5,312 nucleotides of DNA from Candidatus Parabacteroides intestinavium (GTDB lineage Bacteria; Bacteroidota; Bacteroidia; Bacteroidales; Tannerellaceae): the NCBI GenBank assembly GCA_019118725.1, contig DWYO01000253.1:1-5312 (forward strand), given 5' to 3'. Position 1 is the first letter of the stretch; every line of letters begins with the position of its first letter. The translations under genes and the position numbers were made by a program. The notes below the pieces were generated by a model that did not search any database, was not told the origin of the DNA, and saw only the letters and a list, made by a program, of their open reading frames with translations. Shown piece by piece: positions 4,624 through 5,312 of this stretch.

Positions 4624-5312
4624 ATGACACTGAAAGAATTGGTAATGATGGTAGATTTCGACAGCCTTCGTCCCCACTTGGAGAAGTTTGAGCCGGAACA
4701 TCTGGATAACATTTATGCTTTCCGCGAGGCATACGATATTTTGCGCCGCATGAATCCTATCAAAAATGGACAACATGAAATTCATGTAAGTTGGAGCGGT
4801 GGGGAAATGGAGGGTGAAAAGAAATGGATAAGCGTACATCCCATGCATGAAGTCAGTTGGGAGGAAGATTTGGCTGCGGATGTTGTGGTTGCCGATGACA
4901 TACACCTCACCAATGAAGAACTTGCTATGCACTGTTTGTGGGAAATCACTTATTGGGGTTTTTCCCCACAAGAACAATTAGAAACCTTTAATCGGAGGTT
5001 TAATCACCATAAGCCAGCCAACCAATATGAAATTGCTTTGGACAAGCTGGAAGAAAGCATTTGGAAGCATCAAACTCCACGGCGGCTTCGTTGCCGAGGA
5101 GAAAACGGAGAACGGTACACCACCCGGCAAAGCACTCGTTACTTGTTCAACGAGCGGAAGAACCGCTCCAAGCGGAAACGGGAATACCGTCAGGACAAAC
5201 GGGAGGAATATTTGAAACGGATGGTTGCACGCGAGAACCTGATAACACAGCTTTCCGCCGAAGGAAGTAGTTTCAAGAGAAGTGATGTGGATTTCCTGCT
5301 TCACATTGAGTA
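4624..5312 (+). CDS. Unknown-family protein, copy B (paralogue of 1447-2418; cut by the window end)
   Basis: The frame is open for 229 codons plus two bases from the ATG at 4624 to the window end. The last two bases, ta, fit the Tyr codon found at this point in the paralogue, so the gene probably continues for about 95 more codons. It shares with copy A the start (MTLKELVM then VDFDSL), LDNIYAFREAYDILR (27-41), NEELAMHCLWEIT (97-109) and WGFSP (111-115), ALDKLEESIWKHQTPR (138-153), the basic segment NRSKRKREYRQDKREEY (180-196) and GSSFKRSDVDFL (214-225). The stretches at about 44-95 and 154-179 have diverged strongly. No function is recognised; the link to DUF6557 is tentative. It is preceded by module B rather than by a dprA-like gene. 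It has no clear Shine-Dalgarno site. Confidence 0.85.
   Translation, partial: MTLKELVMMVDFDSLRPHLEKFEPEHLDNIYAFREAYDILRRMNPIKNGQHEIHVSWSGGEMEGEKKWISVHPMHEVSWEEDLAADVVVADDIHLTNEELAMHCLWEITYWGFSPQEQLETFNRRFNHHKPANQYEIALDKLEESIWKHQTPRRLRCRGENGERYTTRQSTRYLFNERKNRSKRKREYRQDKREEYLKRMVARENLITQLSAEGSSFKRSDVDFLLHIE

Noticed and set aside
4564..5304. Minus-strand open frames at 4564-4977 and 4978-5304
   Set aside because: They are antisense to unknown-family copy B, whose plus-strand reading is conserved with the gene at 1447-2418 over long blocks.

Overview
The window looks like an accessory region of a Bacteroidales genome (Bacteroides/Parabacteroides type). I infer this from -7 boxes of the TAnnTTTG type, mostly weak Shine-Dalgarno sites, a Fic protein of the RhuM-associated type common in that order, and two proteins of a family I associate with Bacteroidetes. 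No housekeeping gene cluster, tRNA, rRNA, transposase, integrase or CRISPR array is visible.

The layout is two divergent gene groups that point towards each other in the middle. Group A: a small phage-like hypothetical gene (10-375, minus) diverges across a 122-bp gap from a DprA/Smf-family gene (498-1478, plus), which overlaps by 32 nt a gene of unknown family (1447-2418, plus). A hairpin resembling a terminator (2425-2467) follows. Group B: rtcB (4486-3221, minus) and a stand-alone Fic-domain gene (3205-2675, minus) form a tight operon. This operon diverges across a 137-bp gap from a second member of the same unknown family (4624 to beyond the window end, plus). Between the two converging groups lies a 256-bp gap with a short array of repeats spaced exactly 23 bp apart, including a perfect 13-bp inverted repeat.

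The most interesting feature is that the two divergent intergenic regions are related. Each holds a 74-nt module (392-465 and, in opposite orientation, 4534-4607) with the same internal geometry: a 27-nt block, a 22-nt spacer and a 25-nt block. The last block carries a 15-bp dyad whose arms differ between the copies by compensating changes (TGCT/AGCA versus TGCC/GGCA). This suggests one dimeric regulator controlling both groups, tying a DprA-like protein, an RtcB RNA ligase, a Fic enzyme and the paired unknown proteins into one regulon. A role in stress, RNA repair or mobile-element conflict is inferred from the gene families and is not shown directly by the sequence.
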